From: Pseudomonadota bacterium
GTDB taxonomy: Bacteria; Pseudomonadota; Alphaproteobacteria; Puniceispirillales; Marisalimonadaceae
Direction: 5' to 3'
Length of the DNA: 64,000 nt
NCBI GenBank assembly: GCA_028382005.1
Contig: JAOESH010000001.1
Location: 100,798-164,797 of the forward strand
Made by a program: the position numbers and the translations under genes. Every line of letters begins with the position of its first letter. Position 1 is the first letter of the stretch. Shown here one piece after another: positions 1-9,439 of the stretch. Below the pieces are notes generated by a model that ran no database searches, was not told where the DNA came from, and was given only the letters and a program-made list of their open reading frames with translations.

Positions 1-1
1 A

Positions 2-223
2 GAAAAAACAGAAGGTGACATATCTAAGAAAGTTAACTTAAAAATATCTAAAGCTGAAATTAGTATTCAAGAAATCCAAAAAAAAACAATCTCTGAAATT
101 ATTAGTAATGCAGATGAAATTATAATAGAAATAGTCAAAAAATTTACAAATATAAAATATGACAAATCTAATTTTAAACAAGTTGTAAAATCAGCATCTA
201 AAAACATATTAATGGAGAAATAA
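2..223 (+). CDS. ATP synthase F0 subunit b' (partial, C-terminal end)
   Basis: An open frame enters from the left edge (first full codon at base 2) and ends with TAA at 221-223, giving 73 residues of a Lys/Glu/Ile-rich helical segment typical of the peripheral stalk. It lies three bases upstream of a complete subunit b gene, where alphaproteobacteria and cyanobacteria carry the duplicated b' subunit. The stalk holds the F1 head against the rotating c-ring in the membrane. The membrane anchor and start lie outside the window. The assignment rests on position and helical composition rather than a sequence motif, because C-termini of b-type subunits are poorly conserved. Confidence 0.7.
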   Translation, partial: EKTEGDISKKVNLKISKAEISIQEIQKKTISEIISNADEIIIEIVKKFTNIKYDKSNFKQVVKSASKNILMEK

Positions 224-226
224 CTA

Positions 227-712
227 ATGTATTTTGACGAAACAGCTTGGGTTGCCATAGCTTTTTTTATATTCATAGGACTGGTCTGGAAAAAAGCTAG
301 TAAAGCAATTACAGAAATTCTAGATAATAGAGCTCTGCTAATAGAGAATGAATTAAAAGAAGCTAAATCACTTAAAGAAGAAGCTTTAGAAGAACTAAGA
401 AAATCTTTACAAACTCAAAAAAACATCTCTGATGAAGCAGATAAAATTATTAAGGATGCACAAGATGCTGCTAAAAAAATTCAAGATGATACTAATGTTA
501 AGTGTTCAGAAATAATTCAAAGAAGAGAAGAGCAAGCTAAACAAAAAATAATGGCTTTAGAAACAGAAGCTGTAAATAATATTAAGAATATAACAGGTAG
601 TATAATTGTTGAATCTTCTAAGATTTTTATCAAATCAAATTTAGATAAAAAAGAAAATAATAGTATCATTACTACTTCATCAAATCAGATAAAATCTTCT
701 CTCTTAAATTAA
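227..712 (+). CDS. atpF: ATP synthase F0 subunit b
   Basis: A 161-residue protein with one N-terminal membrane helix (about residues 7-24, containing AWVAIAFFIFIGLVW) followed by a long charged helix rich in Lys, Glu and Ala, the standard shape of subunit b. It forms the second half of the b/b' peripheral stalk of F1F0 ATP synthase in the inner membrane. The ATG starts three bases after the b' stop, and the GGAG of the ribosome site lies inside the last codons of the upstream gene, so the two are translationally linked at the end of the F0 operon. The next gene is on the opposite strand. Confidence 0.93.
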   Translation: MYFDETAWVAIAFFIFIGLVWKKASKAITEILDNRALLIENELKEAKSLKEEALEELRKSLQTQKNISDEADKIIKDAQDAAKKIQDDTNVKCSEIIQRREEQAKQKIMALETEAVNNIKNITGSIIVESSKIFIKSNLDKKENNSIITTSSNQIKSSLLN

Positions 713-713
713 A

Positions 714-1142
714 TTATTTTATGCCGAGATAAACTTTACCGTTATTTGGTACATCCAGACTTAAATCCGTTCTCCTGTCAATAATTCCGTTTCCTCTTAA
801 TAGGAATTGAGAATAAGACAACTCATCTCGGTCAAACTCTTGGTTTTTTTCGTCAACAGATACTATTGTTAACCTAAGCGGAGCATAGTCATCTTTAGTT
901 ATATCTTTTCTAACAGCTCTTATATTAACTGAAACATCCATGTCAATATAGTTAGATGCTTTCAAGCAATAAGTTTGAACTCCTCTAATCCCAATATAAA
1001 CAGGTAAATTATTTTTAGAATTAACAAGTATTTCAGCTGCGCTCCTAGGTGAAGTTAATTTAGGACAATCTACCACTTCTTTTTTAAAAGTAGAACATCC
1101 TGTTAATATTAATATAAAAGGAAAGATAAAACGTTTAATCAT
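714..1142 (-). CDS. small putative lipoprotein of unknown function
   Basis: A 142-residue protein. The N-terminus is a lipoprotein signal: Lys-Arg, a hydrophobic stretch, then LTGC (residues 13-16), so Cys16 is the predicted lipidated residue. The mature part contains two further cysteines (about residues 26 and 59) and a beta-rich pattern, but I recognise no family. It converges with atpF, whose stop is two bases away, and is divergent from ispH. It is probably a cell-envelope protein; any further function is unknown. The signal sequence and full-length frame make it a credible gene. Confidence 0.75.
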   Translation of the reverse strand: MIKRFIFPFILILTGCSTFKKEVVDCPKLTSPRSAAEILVNSKNNLPVYIGIRGVQTYCLKASNYIDMDVSVNIRAVRKDITKDDYAPLRLTIVSVDEKNQEFDRDELSYSQFLLRGNGIIDRRTDLSLDVPNNGKVYLGIK

Positions 1143-1227
1143 AATTAATCACCTCAAAATATAAAAAAAAGACATCACATCGTTAATCTCTATTGACGTA
1201 CTCTATGTAATACATCAAAAGTTATGT

Positions 1228-2190
1228 ATGAAGAAACAAAATATAAATTTATATTTAGCGTCTCCGAGAGGTTTTTGTGCAGGCGTTGATAGAGCTGTAA
1301 AAATTGTTGAAGAAACAATAAAACAGTTTGGTTCTCCTGTGTATGTAAGGCATGAAATCGTCCATAATAAGGACGTGGTTAATTCTCTTGCTAAAATAGG
1401 GGCTGTATTTGTTGAAGAAGTAAATGAGGCTCCAATAGATCGACCTATAATATTTTCAGCTCATGGCGTAGCAAAATCAGTGTTCAAAGAAGCAAGTGAC
1501 CGAAATATGATTGCTATTGATGCTACATGCCCCCTCGTTACAAAGGTTCATAATGAAACAATAAAACATTATAATGTAGGCAGACATGTTTTACTGATAG
1601 GTCATAAGAATCATGTAGAAGTTATAGGTACAATGGGGCAAGTTCCTGAAGAAAATGTTACTTTAATAGAGACAGAACATGATGCAAAAACAATACAAGT
1701 TTCAGACCCAAATAGGCTTGCATTTGCAACTCAAACTACATTATCTTTAGACGACACCAAAATTATCTTAGATATATTAAAGAAGAGATTCCCTGATATT
1801 AAAGGGCCAAATTCTGAAGATATATGTTATGCAACCACTAACAGACAATTGGCCGTTAAATCAATGGCTCAACTTTGTGATTGTATTTTGGTTATTGGTG
1901 CAGAAAACTCATCAAACTCTGTAAGATTAGTTGAGGTGGCGTTAGCACATGGTGTCAGAGAAGCTCTTCTAATCCCTGACGAAAAAACATTAAATTCATT
2001 TTTAAATAGTTTTAATCCTAAGTATTCACCAAACATTGGTTTAACAGCAGGGGCTTCTGCACCAGAAACTTTAGTTCAAGTTTTAATTTCAAAATTAAAA
2101 AAAGATTTTGATGTTAATTTGATAGACCACGAGGTAACTAAAGAAGATGTAGAATTTAACTTACCTAAAATCTTAAGAAAAAGTAGCTAG
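1228..2190 (+). CDS. ispH: 4-hydroxy-3-methylbut-2-enyl diphosphate reductase
   Basis: IspH (320 residues) catalyses the last step of the MEP isoprenoid pathway, reducing HMBPP to IPP and DMAPP with a 4Fe-4S cluster. The three cluster cysteines are in their usual contexts: Cys17 in SPRGFCAGVDRA, Cys101 in DATCPLV and Cys200 in EDICYATTNRQ. The substrate-binding histidines (His46 in EIVHN and His79 in SAHG) are present. Length matches the family. It is followed nine bases later by thrB and then rnhA, a gene order common in alphaproteobacteria. Its products would feed the quinone (ubiA) and carotenoid/retinal (crtB, crtI, crtY, blh) genes elsewhere in this window. Confidence 0.97.
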   Translation: MKKQNINLYLASPRGFCAGVDRAVKIVEETIKQFGSPVYVRHEIVHNKDVVNSLAKIGAVFVEEVNEAPIDRPIIFSAHGVAKSVFKEASDRNMIAIDATCPLVTKVHNETIKHYNVGRHVLLIGHKNHVEVIGTMGQVPEENVTLIETEHDAKTIQVSDPNRLAFATQTTLSLDDTKIILDILKKRFPDIKGPNSEDICYATTNRQLAVKSMAQLCDCILVIGAENSSNSVRLVEVALAHGVREALLIPDEKTLNSFLNSFNPKYSPNIGLTAGASAPETLVQVLISKLKKDFDVNLIDHEVTKEDVEFNLPKILRKSS

Positions 2191-2199
2191 GACTAACAA

Positions 2200-3183
2200 T
2201 TGGCTGTTTATACTGAACTAAATGAAAAACAAATAATTGATTTTTTAAAATTATATAATATAGGAAAATTTATATCTTTTCATGGGATAACAGAGGGAAT
2301 TGAAAATAGTAATTTTTATCTGAAAACTTCGAAAGGTGAATATATCCTGACAATTTTTGAAAAAAGAGTTGATCAAAATGATATTCCTTTTTTTATAAAT
2401 ATCATGAAACATTTAAGTGGTAAGAACTTTCTTTGTCCAAGCCCTATTATAGATACAAAACAAAAATACCTTCAACGATTACAAGATAAACCAGCTATTA
2501 TAGTTAGTTTCCTAAGTGGTAAATCAAAAACTCAAATGACAGATAAAGATGTTTTTAACGTAGGTTCGAATATGGCCTCTATGCATTTGAAAAGCGATGA
2601 CTTTATAGACAAAAGAAGAAATTCGCTATCAATATCAGGTTGGAACCAGTTAATAATAAGTTGTAGCGAGACAATACCCACTGGTACTTTAAACAAAATA
2701 GAACCTCATATATTAAAAGAAATACAACATTCTTTTGATTTTTGTAAAAAATATTGGCCTAAAGTATTGCCACAAGGGTTTATACATGCAGACATGTTTC
2801 CAGATAATGTTTTTTTTTATGATGATAAGATTTCTGGTGTTATAGACTTTTATTTTTCTTGTATTGACATCCTTGCGTATGATCTGGCTATAGCTATAAA
2901 TGCTTGGTGTTTTGACGACAATTTCGTATTTAATGATAAAAAATTTAATTCCTTAATTACAGGTTATTCTTCTATAAGAAAATTAAGTAAAGCAGAATTA
3001 TTTTATTTACCACTTCTATCTCAAGCAGCTGCAATGAGATTTTTATTAACAAGGTTGTACGATTGGTTTCATACTCCTAAAAATACTAATGTCATTCTCA
3101 AAAGTCCCAAAGAATATATTACAAAATTAAGGTACCATAGTAAAATTTCTAATAATCAAAATTATAATCAGAGTATTAAATGA
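2200..3183 (+). CDS. thrB: homoserine kinase (APH-fold, ThrB type II)
   Basis: This 327-residue protein phosphorylates homoserine on the path to threonine; the product is the substrate of threonine synthase, encoded at 8017-9439. It belongs to the aminoglycoside-phosphotransferase-like homoserine kinases of alphaproteobacteria, with the catalytic loop [11 protein letters not shown] near residue 193 and the metal-binding Asp in GVIDFYF after it. The start is a TTG at 2200: it gives the family-typical N-terminus [12 protein letters not shown], and no ATG fits better. It overlaps rnhA by four bases (ATGA), indicating coupled translation. Confidence 0.94.
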   Translation: MAVYTELNEKQIIDFLKLYNIGKFISFHGITEGIENSNFYLKTSKGEYILTIFEKRVDQNDIPFFINIMKHLSGKNFLCPSPIIDTKQKYLQRLQDKPAIIVSFLSGKSKTQMTDKDVFNVGSNMASMHLKSDDFIDKRRNSLSISGWNQLIISCSETIPTGTLNKIEPHILKEIQHSFDFCKKYWPKVLPQGFIHADMFPDNVFFYDDKISGVIDFYFSCIDILAYDLAIAINAWCFDDNFVFNDKKFNSLITGYSSIRKLSKAELFYLPLLSQAAAMRFLLTRLYDWFHTPKNTNVILKSPKEYITKLRYHSKISNNQNYNQSIK

Positions 3184-3617
3184 ATAATAAAATAAAGATC
3201 TATACGGACGGTGCTTGTTCAGGCAATCCTGGAAAAGGTGGATGGGGAGCTGTTGTAATATACTCTGATAGAGATGAAGAAAAACATTTATCTGGCGCAG
3301 ACAAGTTAACTACAAATAACAAGATGGAACTAACTGCAACCATAGAATCTCTTAAATTAATCAAAAAACCAAATGATATTGAGTTATATACAGATTCGCA
3401 ATATGTAAAAAATGGAATCAGTTTATGGATAATTAATTGGAAAAATAATGGATGGAAAACAGCAAACAAAAAACCGGTAGCAAACAAAGAATTATGGATT
3501 GAACTAGATGAAATTGTTCAATTCCACAATGTGACTTGGTTTTGGGTTAAAGGACATTCCGGCAATCATTATAATGAGATTGCTGATCAACTTGCTGTAA
3601 AAGCTATGAATAACTAA
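3180..3617 (+). CDS. rnhA: ribonuclease HI
   Basis: RNase HI (145 residues) cleaves the RNA strand of RNA-DNA hybrids, for instance R-loops and leftover primers. All catalytic acidic residues are visible: Asp10 ([11 protein letters not shown]), Glu50 (NKMEL), Asp72 (YTDSQY) and Asp136 (EIADQLA), with His126 in the KGHSG loop. Length is normal for the single-domain enzyme. The start overlaps the thrB stop by four bases. It converges with the peroxiredoxin gene, 11 bases apart. Confidence 0.97.
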   Translation: MNNKIKIYTDGACSGNPGKGGWGAVVIYSDRDEEKHLSGADKLTTNNKMELTATIESLKLIKKPNDIELYTDSQYVKNGISLWIINWKNNGWKTANKKPVANKELWIELDEIVQFHNVTWFWVKGHSGNHYNEIADQLAVKAMNN

Positions 3618-3628
3618 ATTAAAATTTG

Positions 3629-4108
3629 TTATAAATTATTGAGTATATTCTCAGCTGAAGAAATTTCAAAAGCTCCCATTTCTTCTACAAAAAGATGCGT
3701 TATAGTATTGTTATCAACTATCATTGCAAACCTTTTAGACCTATGCCCCATAACTTTTCCAAAATCCATGTCTAACCCTAAAGATATAGATATAGAACAA
3801 TCAGAATCTGATAACATATCTATCTTATTATCGACCCCACTAACTTCTCCCCAAGCTTGCATTACATGAGGGTCATTTACAGCCATACAGGCAACATTAG
3901 CAACACCTTTACTTATAATAGAACTATAATTCTTTATAAAACTCGGCAAGTGCTTAGCTGAACAAGTAGGAGTAAATGCACCTGGCAATGCAAACAACAC
4001 TACTTTTTTATTATCAAAATAATTTTCTGTAGTAATTTCTTTTATACCATCACTACCTTTAATTCTAAAAATACCTGAAGGAAAATTATCCCCAACTTTA
4101 ATAGACAT
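3629..4108 (-). CDS. peroxiredoxin, Prx5 family
   Basis: A 159-residue thiol peroxidase that reduces H2O2 and alkyl hydroperoxides. The peroxidatic cysteine is Cys49 in the signature PGAFTPTCS; other cysteines are at 74 and 104, so the resolving partner could be one of these or an external thiol. There is no signal peptide, so it should be cytoplasmic. Length and the GHRSKRFAMIVD segment fit the peroxiredoxin-5/AhpC-TSA family. It lies 59 bases downstream of the DsbD-like thiol reductase on the same strand, so both may be on one redox transcript. Confidence 0.93.
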   Translation of the reverse strand: MSIKVGDNFPSGIFRIKGSDGIKEITTENYFDNKKVVLFALPGAFTPTCSAKHLPSFIKNYSSIISKGVANVACMAVNDPHVMQAWGEVSGVDNKIDMLSDSDCSISISLGLDMDFGKVMGHRSKRFAMIVDNNTITHLFVEEMGAFEISSAENILNNL

Positions 4109-4167
4109 GTTATGCTCCCTTTTTAATAATTAATCTCTAAACTATTTAGAAAGATTTTAAAATAAGT

Positions 4168-6144
4168 TTATTTAGTAACTTCAATATATTTTCTAATTGT
4201 TTTAACAGTCAAGAGTTCAGGAAAAATTTTTCCCTTACTCATTGAAGGGCCATATATTTTATTAAACGGAATTCCAAAACGATCATTATTTACTAAAAAC
4301 CTTTTTATGTTGTCATTTGGTTTTGTCCAATCTAGGCGTAAAGTAATAATTTTATTTTTTTTAAATAATTGAGTTACTTCTTGAGTATCTAACACTAAAG
4401 TTTTATTAATCAAACACGTTAAGCACCAATCAGCAGTAACATCTAAGAAGACAATGTTTCCCTGTTTTACTAATTCTTCAAGTAAATAGAGATTGTTATT
4501 TATATCCCAATTAACAAGCAATTCACTATTACTAGAATTTTTTGATATTTTATTGTTATTATTATTTAATTCTAAAAAAATGCTAGATAGCCATATAGTA
4601 GTCAATAAAAGTAGCAAGCCCATAATTTTTTTAAATACAATCAACCAATTACCTGGCTTTGGAAGCACTGATATTATTCCTGGAAATATTAATATTAATA
4701 TCAGTGGGGTTGATAAACCAATTCCCATAATTATTAGAATTGAATAGATTTCAAAAACACTTCCTGATAAAGCAAACCCGATGGCTGTTCCAACAAAAGG
4801 GGCAGTACATGGAGTAGCTAAAAGAGTTAAAAACATACCTGTTAAAAAATCTCCTAAAAACCCTTCTTTTTTATAAGATAGAATAGTTAAAATTTTTGAG
4901 GGAATAAAGTATTGAAAAAATCCAAATAAGTTTAACGAAAAAAATAACGTTATTATAATCATAAAAAAAATAAAATATGGATTTTGGAATTGTATTCCCC
5001 AACCAACTATTTCACCTGCAGTTTTAATTAAATGAGCAGTTACCGCAAATAGTATAAATGTTGTTAGTATTCCTAATATATTAAAGAATATTTTATTTCT
5101 ATAAATATCTTTTTTAGAAGACCTATAACTAACTAACTGAACCATTTTTAAAGATAAAATGGGCAAAACACATGGCATAAAATTTAAAATTATACCGCCT
5201 AAGAAAGCAATTAAGATTATTTCAAAACCAAAATATGAATTTGAATTAATCTTTTTAGCTAGATTGTTATTTTTTAATTTTTTTAAATCTTTAATTACTT
5301 TTTCATAACTCATATCATTAGTTAAAAATGTTAATTTTGTGTATTTATTTAAATAATCTACTTTTGTAGTATTTATATCTATGATTACTTTTAAAGTTTT
5401 ATTTTTGGATGAATAAATTGGTTTTTTATAAATATTACCGTCTATATCTTCAACAATAATATCAGTAGGTTTAATATTGAGATCATTCACAAAATTAAAT
5501 TTTAACTTATTATCTTCAGTAATAGTTGATGTTAGTTTTAATTGGTTATTTTTCAAAATTTGTGGAACTGTTGAATTGTATAACAAGATATCTTCTAAAC
5601 GTGAAGAATTATCCTTAATATAATCTAAGTTTAATAAATTAAATTTATGACTAACTGGAACACAAATTTCTGAGCATACTTGAGCATTCAATTCTAATAT
5701 ACCTGATATACCATTAGAATTATCTAATGATTTGATTATTACAGGAAAAATTACTTCCTCATCATAACCAAAAGTTTCTATATCATAAAAATTAAACCTC
5801 TTAGGCGATGGAAAAAACAAATCAAAAGATTTAATATTATTAGAACTTTTAATATTTATTTCAGGTGGTAAACCTGCATCACCAGGATTTCTCCAATATA
5901 TTTTCCACTTGGGAGATAATGTTACTTTTAAACCTAATAGGATTTTTGAAGGTTCTTGCTCAAATTTTTTTCCAAACAAAAGATCAAATTGAACAAAATC
6001 GTAACTTTCATTCTTATCGGGAAATTGATTTTGTGATAATGTATTGGAAAAACTAGTACCCAAATTCACAATATAAAAGAATATGAAGCTTAGCAAAATA
6101 ATAACTATTTTTTTGGAATTCAAGTTCATTAGATGATTGTACAT
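4168..6144 (-). CDS. DsbD/ScsB-type thiol-disulfide reductase, membrane protein
   Basis: A 658-residue three-part protein. An N-terminal signal/membrane segment leads into a periplasmic domain with paired cysteines (VCSEICVP), then a block of about eight membrane helices with the DsbD-type motifs FMPCVLPILSLKM and TPCTAP, and a C-terminal thioredoxin-like domain with the redox pair Cys574-Leu-Thr-Cys577 (ADWCLTC). Such proteins carry electrons from cytoplasmic thioredoxin across the inner membrane to periplasmic thiol proteins. The N-terminal cysteine pair looks more like the alphaproteobacterial ScsB subgroup than E. coli DsbD, so I give no gene symbol. Possible partners include cytochrome assembly and copper-handling proteins. 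Confidence 0.88.
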   Translation of the reverse strand: MYNHLMNLNSKKIVIILLSFIFFYIVNLGTSFSNTLSQNQFPDKNESYDFVQFDLLFGKKFEQEPSKILLGLKVTLSPKWKIYWRNPGDAGLPPEINIKSSNNIKSFDLFFPSPKRFNFYDIETFGYDEEVIFPVIIKSLDNSNGISGILELNAQVCSEICVPVSHKFNLLNLDYIKDNSSRLEDILLYNSTVPQILKNNQLKLTSTITEDNKLKFNFVNDLNIKPTDIIVEDIDGNIYKKPIYSSKNKTLKVIIDINTTKVDYLNKYTKLTFLTNDMSYEKVIKDLKKLKNNNLAKKINSNSYFGFEIILIAFLGGIILNFMPCVLPILSLKMVQLVSYRSSKKDIYRNKIFFNILGILTTFILFAVTAHLIKTAGEIVGWGIQFQNPYFIFFMIIITLFFSLNLFGFFQYFIPSKILTILSYKKEGFLGDFLTGMFLTLLATPCTAPFVGTAIGFALSGSVFEIYSILIIMGIGLSTPLILILIFPGIISVLPKPGNWLIVFKKIMGLLLLLTTIWLSSIFLELNNNNNKISKNSSNSELLVNWDINNNLYLLEELVKQGNIVFLDVTADWCLTCLINKTLVLDTQEVTQLFKKNKIITLRLDWTKPNDNIKRFLVNNDRFGIPFNKIYGPSMSKGKIFPELLTVKTIRKYIEVTK

Positions 6145-6196
6145 TATTTCTTTTCAGATATTATTTAAATATAATTAGCATATTGGAATAACATAT

Positions 6197-6757
6197 ATGG
6201 TTCAACAATTCTTGGGTAAACTTTTAATTGCTTCTCCAGGCTTAGAAGATATAAGGTTTAGAAACGCAGTTATTTTAATTTGTGAGCATTCCAAAGATGC
6301 AACTATGGGCTTAATACTGAATAAACCTCTTTATAATTTTGATACACAACAGCTTTTAAAGAAAATGAAGATAGATGGTAAGTCCAATATAAAGACTGAA
6401 ACTACTTTCTTTGGTGGACCAGTACATATTAATCAAGGGTTTATAATACATTCTAGTGAAAAAAAATATAAAACGTCTGAAACAATTTTAGATGAAGTTA
6501 TGATAACTACTTCAGAAGATATTTTAAAAGATGTTTCAAATGGTTTATCTCCTCTAAACACAAAGATATTTCTTGGTTGTGCAGTTTGGGATCAAGGGCA
6601 ACTTGATAATGAAATATTAGAAAATTCTTGGATAATTACAAATTCAAATAAAAATTTGATTTTTTATAATGATACAGAATTATCTTTATGGAACATGTCT
6701 CTCAAGGAGATAGGTATAGACTCATTTAAATTGGCAACCTATTCAGGAAATGCTTAA
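6197..6757 (+). CDS. YqgE/AlgH family protein (DUF179)
   Basis: A 186-residue protein with the family hallmarks near the N-terminus: GKLLIASPGLED, the ICEHS segment, GLILNKPL and, further on, FFGGPV. The family is widespread in proteobacteria but its biochemical role is not established; AlgH was linked to alginate regulation in Pseudomonas. No signal peptide is seen. It is divergent from the DsbD-like gene (52 bases apart) and convergent with the M16 peptidase gene. Confidence 0.92.
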   Translation: MVQQFLGKLLIASPGLEDIRFRNAVILICEHSKDATMGLILNKPLYNFDTQQLLKKMKIDGKSNIKTETTFFGGPVHINQGFIIHSSEKKYKTSETILDEVMITTSEDILKDVSNGLSPLNTKIFLGCAVWDQGQLDNEILENSWIITNSNKNLIFYNDTELSLWNMSLKEIGIDSFKLATYSGNA

Positions 6758-6763
6758 TAAACA

Positions 6764-8020
6764 TTATTGCAATAATGACGTTATATTAATATTTTTATAA
6801 GATGAAGCATCAGGACCTATTACTGATAGAACGGGTTTTGTTGTATTAAATATTCTTTCAATTACATTCTGAATAGATCCTATAGATATATTTTCTATTT
6901 CTTCTAATACTTCTTTAGCCATTATTAATTTTCTAAAATTAATCATACTCTTTGCTAAATATTCAGCTCTTGAGCTATTACTCTCTTGACCCATTATAAA
7001 TCCAGAACGCATTTGAGCTTTTGCTCTAAGCAATTCAGATTCAGTAATAGAATTCTTAATTTTTTTCATTTCAGTTAAACTTGCATCTAACAAATTATTT
7101 CCTTCTTCAGGCGAAGTTCCAGCATAAAAGCCAAATACACCAGATGAGACTTGCATCTGTGTAAAAGCAAAAATAGAATAACACAGTCCTCTCTTCTCTC
7201 TTATCTCTTGGAATAGTCTTGAAGACATCCCACCACCTAAAATAATTGCTAATGCTCGAAGAGAATACCTATCGACATCTATGTTGTTTAGACCTTCAAT
7301 ACCTATAACCAATTGAGTTTGTTCTAATTCTCTATCCTCACCATAAAAACCTGATTTCCACTCTGCGTTGACTTTGCTAGGTTGATACTTATGTTTAATA
7401 CCTGAAAATTGTTCTTCTACGTTTTCATAAAACCATTCTGATTTAATATTCCCAGATGCAACTACAATCATATTTTCTGGGGCATAATGCGTCGAAAAGA
7501 ATGATGCAAGGTCAGATTGTTGAAAATTACTAACTGTTTCTTTTGTTCCAAGTATAGGTCGTCCAATAGATTGACCTTTAAAGGCCGTTGAAGTGAAATT
7601 TTCGAACACTCTATCGTCTGGAGCATCAAACGATTGTCCAATTTCTGATATTATAACACCTCTTTCTCGTTCTATTTCTTCTTTAGGTAACGTAGAATTT
7701 TTGATTATGTCAGATAAAATATCAATGCCTAATTTTGTATTCTCATGAAGTACTTTTAAATAATACGCTGTAACTTCTTTGCTTGTATAAGCATTTATAT
7801 CACCTCCAACATCTTCTATCTCTCTGGCTATTTTTTCTGCATTTCTATTTTTAGTACCTTTAAAAGCCATATGTTCTAACATGTGTGCAATTCCACATTG
7901 ATCTAAATTTTCTTTTGAACTGCCCGCTCCAACCCACACACCAATAGAAGTACTTTCTATATCCATCTTATCTGTAATTACAGTTAGACCATTATCTAGT
8001 ATTTTATATTTTGCATTCAT
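6764..8020 (-). CDS. M16 family zinc metallopeptidase (mitochondrial processing peptidase-like)
   Basis: A 418-residue peptidase of the pitrilysin family with the inverted zinc motif His46-x-x-Glu49-His50 (AHMLEHMAFKGT) and the downstream acidic ligand in the GVIISEIGQ region. Length and layout match the alphaproteobacterial relatives of the mitochondrial processing peptidase beta subunit. No signal peptide, so cytoplasmic. Its ATG overlaps the thrC stop by four bases, the usual alphaproteobacterial thrC-M16 pairing. The physiological substrate is not known. Confidence 0.93.
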   Translation of the reverse strand: MNAKYKILDNGLTVITDKMDIESTSIGVWVGAGSSKENLDQCGIAHMLEHMAFKGTKNRNAEKIAREIEDVGGDINAYTSKEVTAYYLKVLHENTKLGIDILSDIIKNSTLPKEEIERERGVIISEIGQSFDAPDDRVFENFTSTAFKGQSIGRPILGTKETVSNFQQSDLASFFSTHYAPENMIVVASGNIKSEWFYENVEEQFSGIKHKYQPSKVNAEWKSGFYGEDRELEQTQLVIGIEGLNNIDVDRYSLRALAIILGGGMSSRLFQEIREKRGLCYSIFAFTQMQVSSGVFGFYAGTSPEEGNNLLDASLTEMKKIKNSITESELLRAKAQMRSGFIMGQESNSSRAEYLAKSMINFRKLIMAKEVLEEIENISIGSIQNVIERIFNTTKPVLSVIGPDASSYKNINITSLLQ

Positions 8021-9439
8021 TTAGTTCTCATATTGTATTTAATAAAATTTTGAATAGTTGAAATTTTTGGATCTATAATTTCAAAGTTCTCTTTACTAGA
8101 CATCATAAATTTTAGATTTGAAGGAAGATCAGGTTTAATATTAATGGCTTTGTTAATTATATCTGGAAATTTTGCAGGGTGGGCACAGGCTAGTGAAACT
8201 AATGGTGTATCATTAGATATTATTTTATCATTTAAAGCCTTTTGAGCAGCACTATAACCTACTGCACTATGTGGATCTAAAATATAATTATAGTTTGTGA
8301 ATGCTTGATTAATTATATCTAAGGTTTCTTCATCTGACACCATATAAGCTGAAAATAAATTATTTACTTTTGACATCTCGTTTTGTGAAATTTGAAAGCT
8401 ACCATTCTTTTTGAACTCACCCATTTTCTTTTTAACATTTAGTGGATCTCTATCGCATATTTCAAATAATAGCCTTTCAAAATTACTAGACACTTGAATA
8501 TCCATACTAGGACTAAATGATGGAACTACATTTTTTCTTTCCATTACACCATTATTAAAAAACCTTGTTAATATATCATTTTGGTTTGATCCACATATTA
8601 ATTTTGAAATAGGAAGGCCTATTTTTTGTGCCATCCAACCAGCTAATATATTACCAAAATTGCCTGTAGGAACAGAAAATACAATTTCTTTATCTGGAGC
8701 TCCTACTTTTAGTCCTGAATAAAAATAATATACAATTTGAGGTAAAAGCCTAACCCAATTGATAGAATTAATCGCTGACAACGAATATTGATCTTTAAAT
8801 GTTAAATCCTCAAAACAGTCTTTAACTATTTCTTGGCATCCATCAAAATCGGTTTTAACAGATAGAGCATAGGCACCATTTTCTCTAATCCAGGTCATTT
8901 GTTTCTGTTGGATCTCAGACACCCTTCCATGAGGAAAAAGTATAAAAATATCAATATTTTCTTTGCCTTTAAATGCTTCCAAAGCAGCAGAACCAGTATC
9001 ACCACTTGTAGCACCTAAGATAACTGCTCTTTTATTTTTATTCTGTAGAGCTTTATTAAAAGCTTTAGACAAAAATTGCATGGCATAATCTTTAAATGCT
9101 AAAGTTGGACCATGAAATAATTCTAGAACATACAAATTTTCTTCAAACTTATGTAATGGTGCTACATCTTGTTCACCAAAACTAGAATAAGTATCTTCAC
9201 ATATCTTTAAGACTTCATCTTCTGTTAGACAAGGTGATATAAAAGGACTCATAATCTTAGAAGCTAATTTTGCATAGCTAAGGCTTTTCATATCATTTAA
9301 ATCCGAGAGACTAAATGTAGGCCATTCTTCCGGCATAAATAAACCGCCATCTCTTGCTAATCCAGATAAAAGAACATCTTCATATGATAGTGAGGATTGC
9401 CCCCCCCCTAGTGCTTAAATATTTAATTTGATTCTGCAT
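8017..9439 (-). CDS. thrC: threonine synthase, reading frame split by a 9-G tract
   Basis: Threonine synthase converts O-phosphohomoserine to threonine with PLP. The uninterrupted frame (8017-9336, 439 residues) has the PLP lysine in HGPTLAFKDYA and all later motifs, but lacks the conserved N-terminus. Upstream, the same frame reads QSSLSYEDVLLSGLARDGGLF back to a run of nine G (minus strand, 9400-9408). In the next frame an ATG at 9437-9439 reads MQNQIKYLSTRGG directly into that run. With eight G the two join into a family-typical start and a 473-residue protein. So the gene as given carries a one-base insertion: a sequencing or assembly error, a recent mutation, or a slippery tract. The reconstructed ATG overlaps the SURF1 stop by 17 bases. 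An internal start at 9336 would remove 34 conserved residues. Confidence 0.88.
9400..9408. repeat. nine-base C/G homopolymer in the 5' part of thrC
   Basis: Nine consecutive C on the plus strand (G on the thrC coding strand), exceptional in this AT-rich sequence. Eight G would encode Arg-Gly-Gly-Gln in frame with threonine synthase; nine shift the frame and put the conserved N-terminus out of register. Such tracts are prone to polymerase slippage in the cell and to base-calling or assembly errors. Confidence 0.9.

Noticed and set aside
6762-6777. Perfect 16-base palindrome CATTATTGCAATAATG between yqgE and the M16 gene
   Set aside because: It overlaps the stop region of the M16 gene, has a short A/T-rich stem and no T-run, and is too weak to call a terminator.
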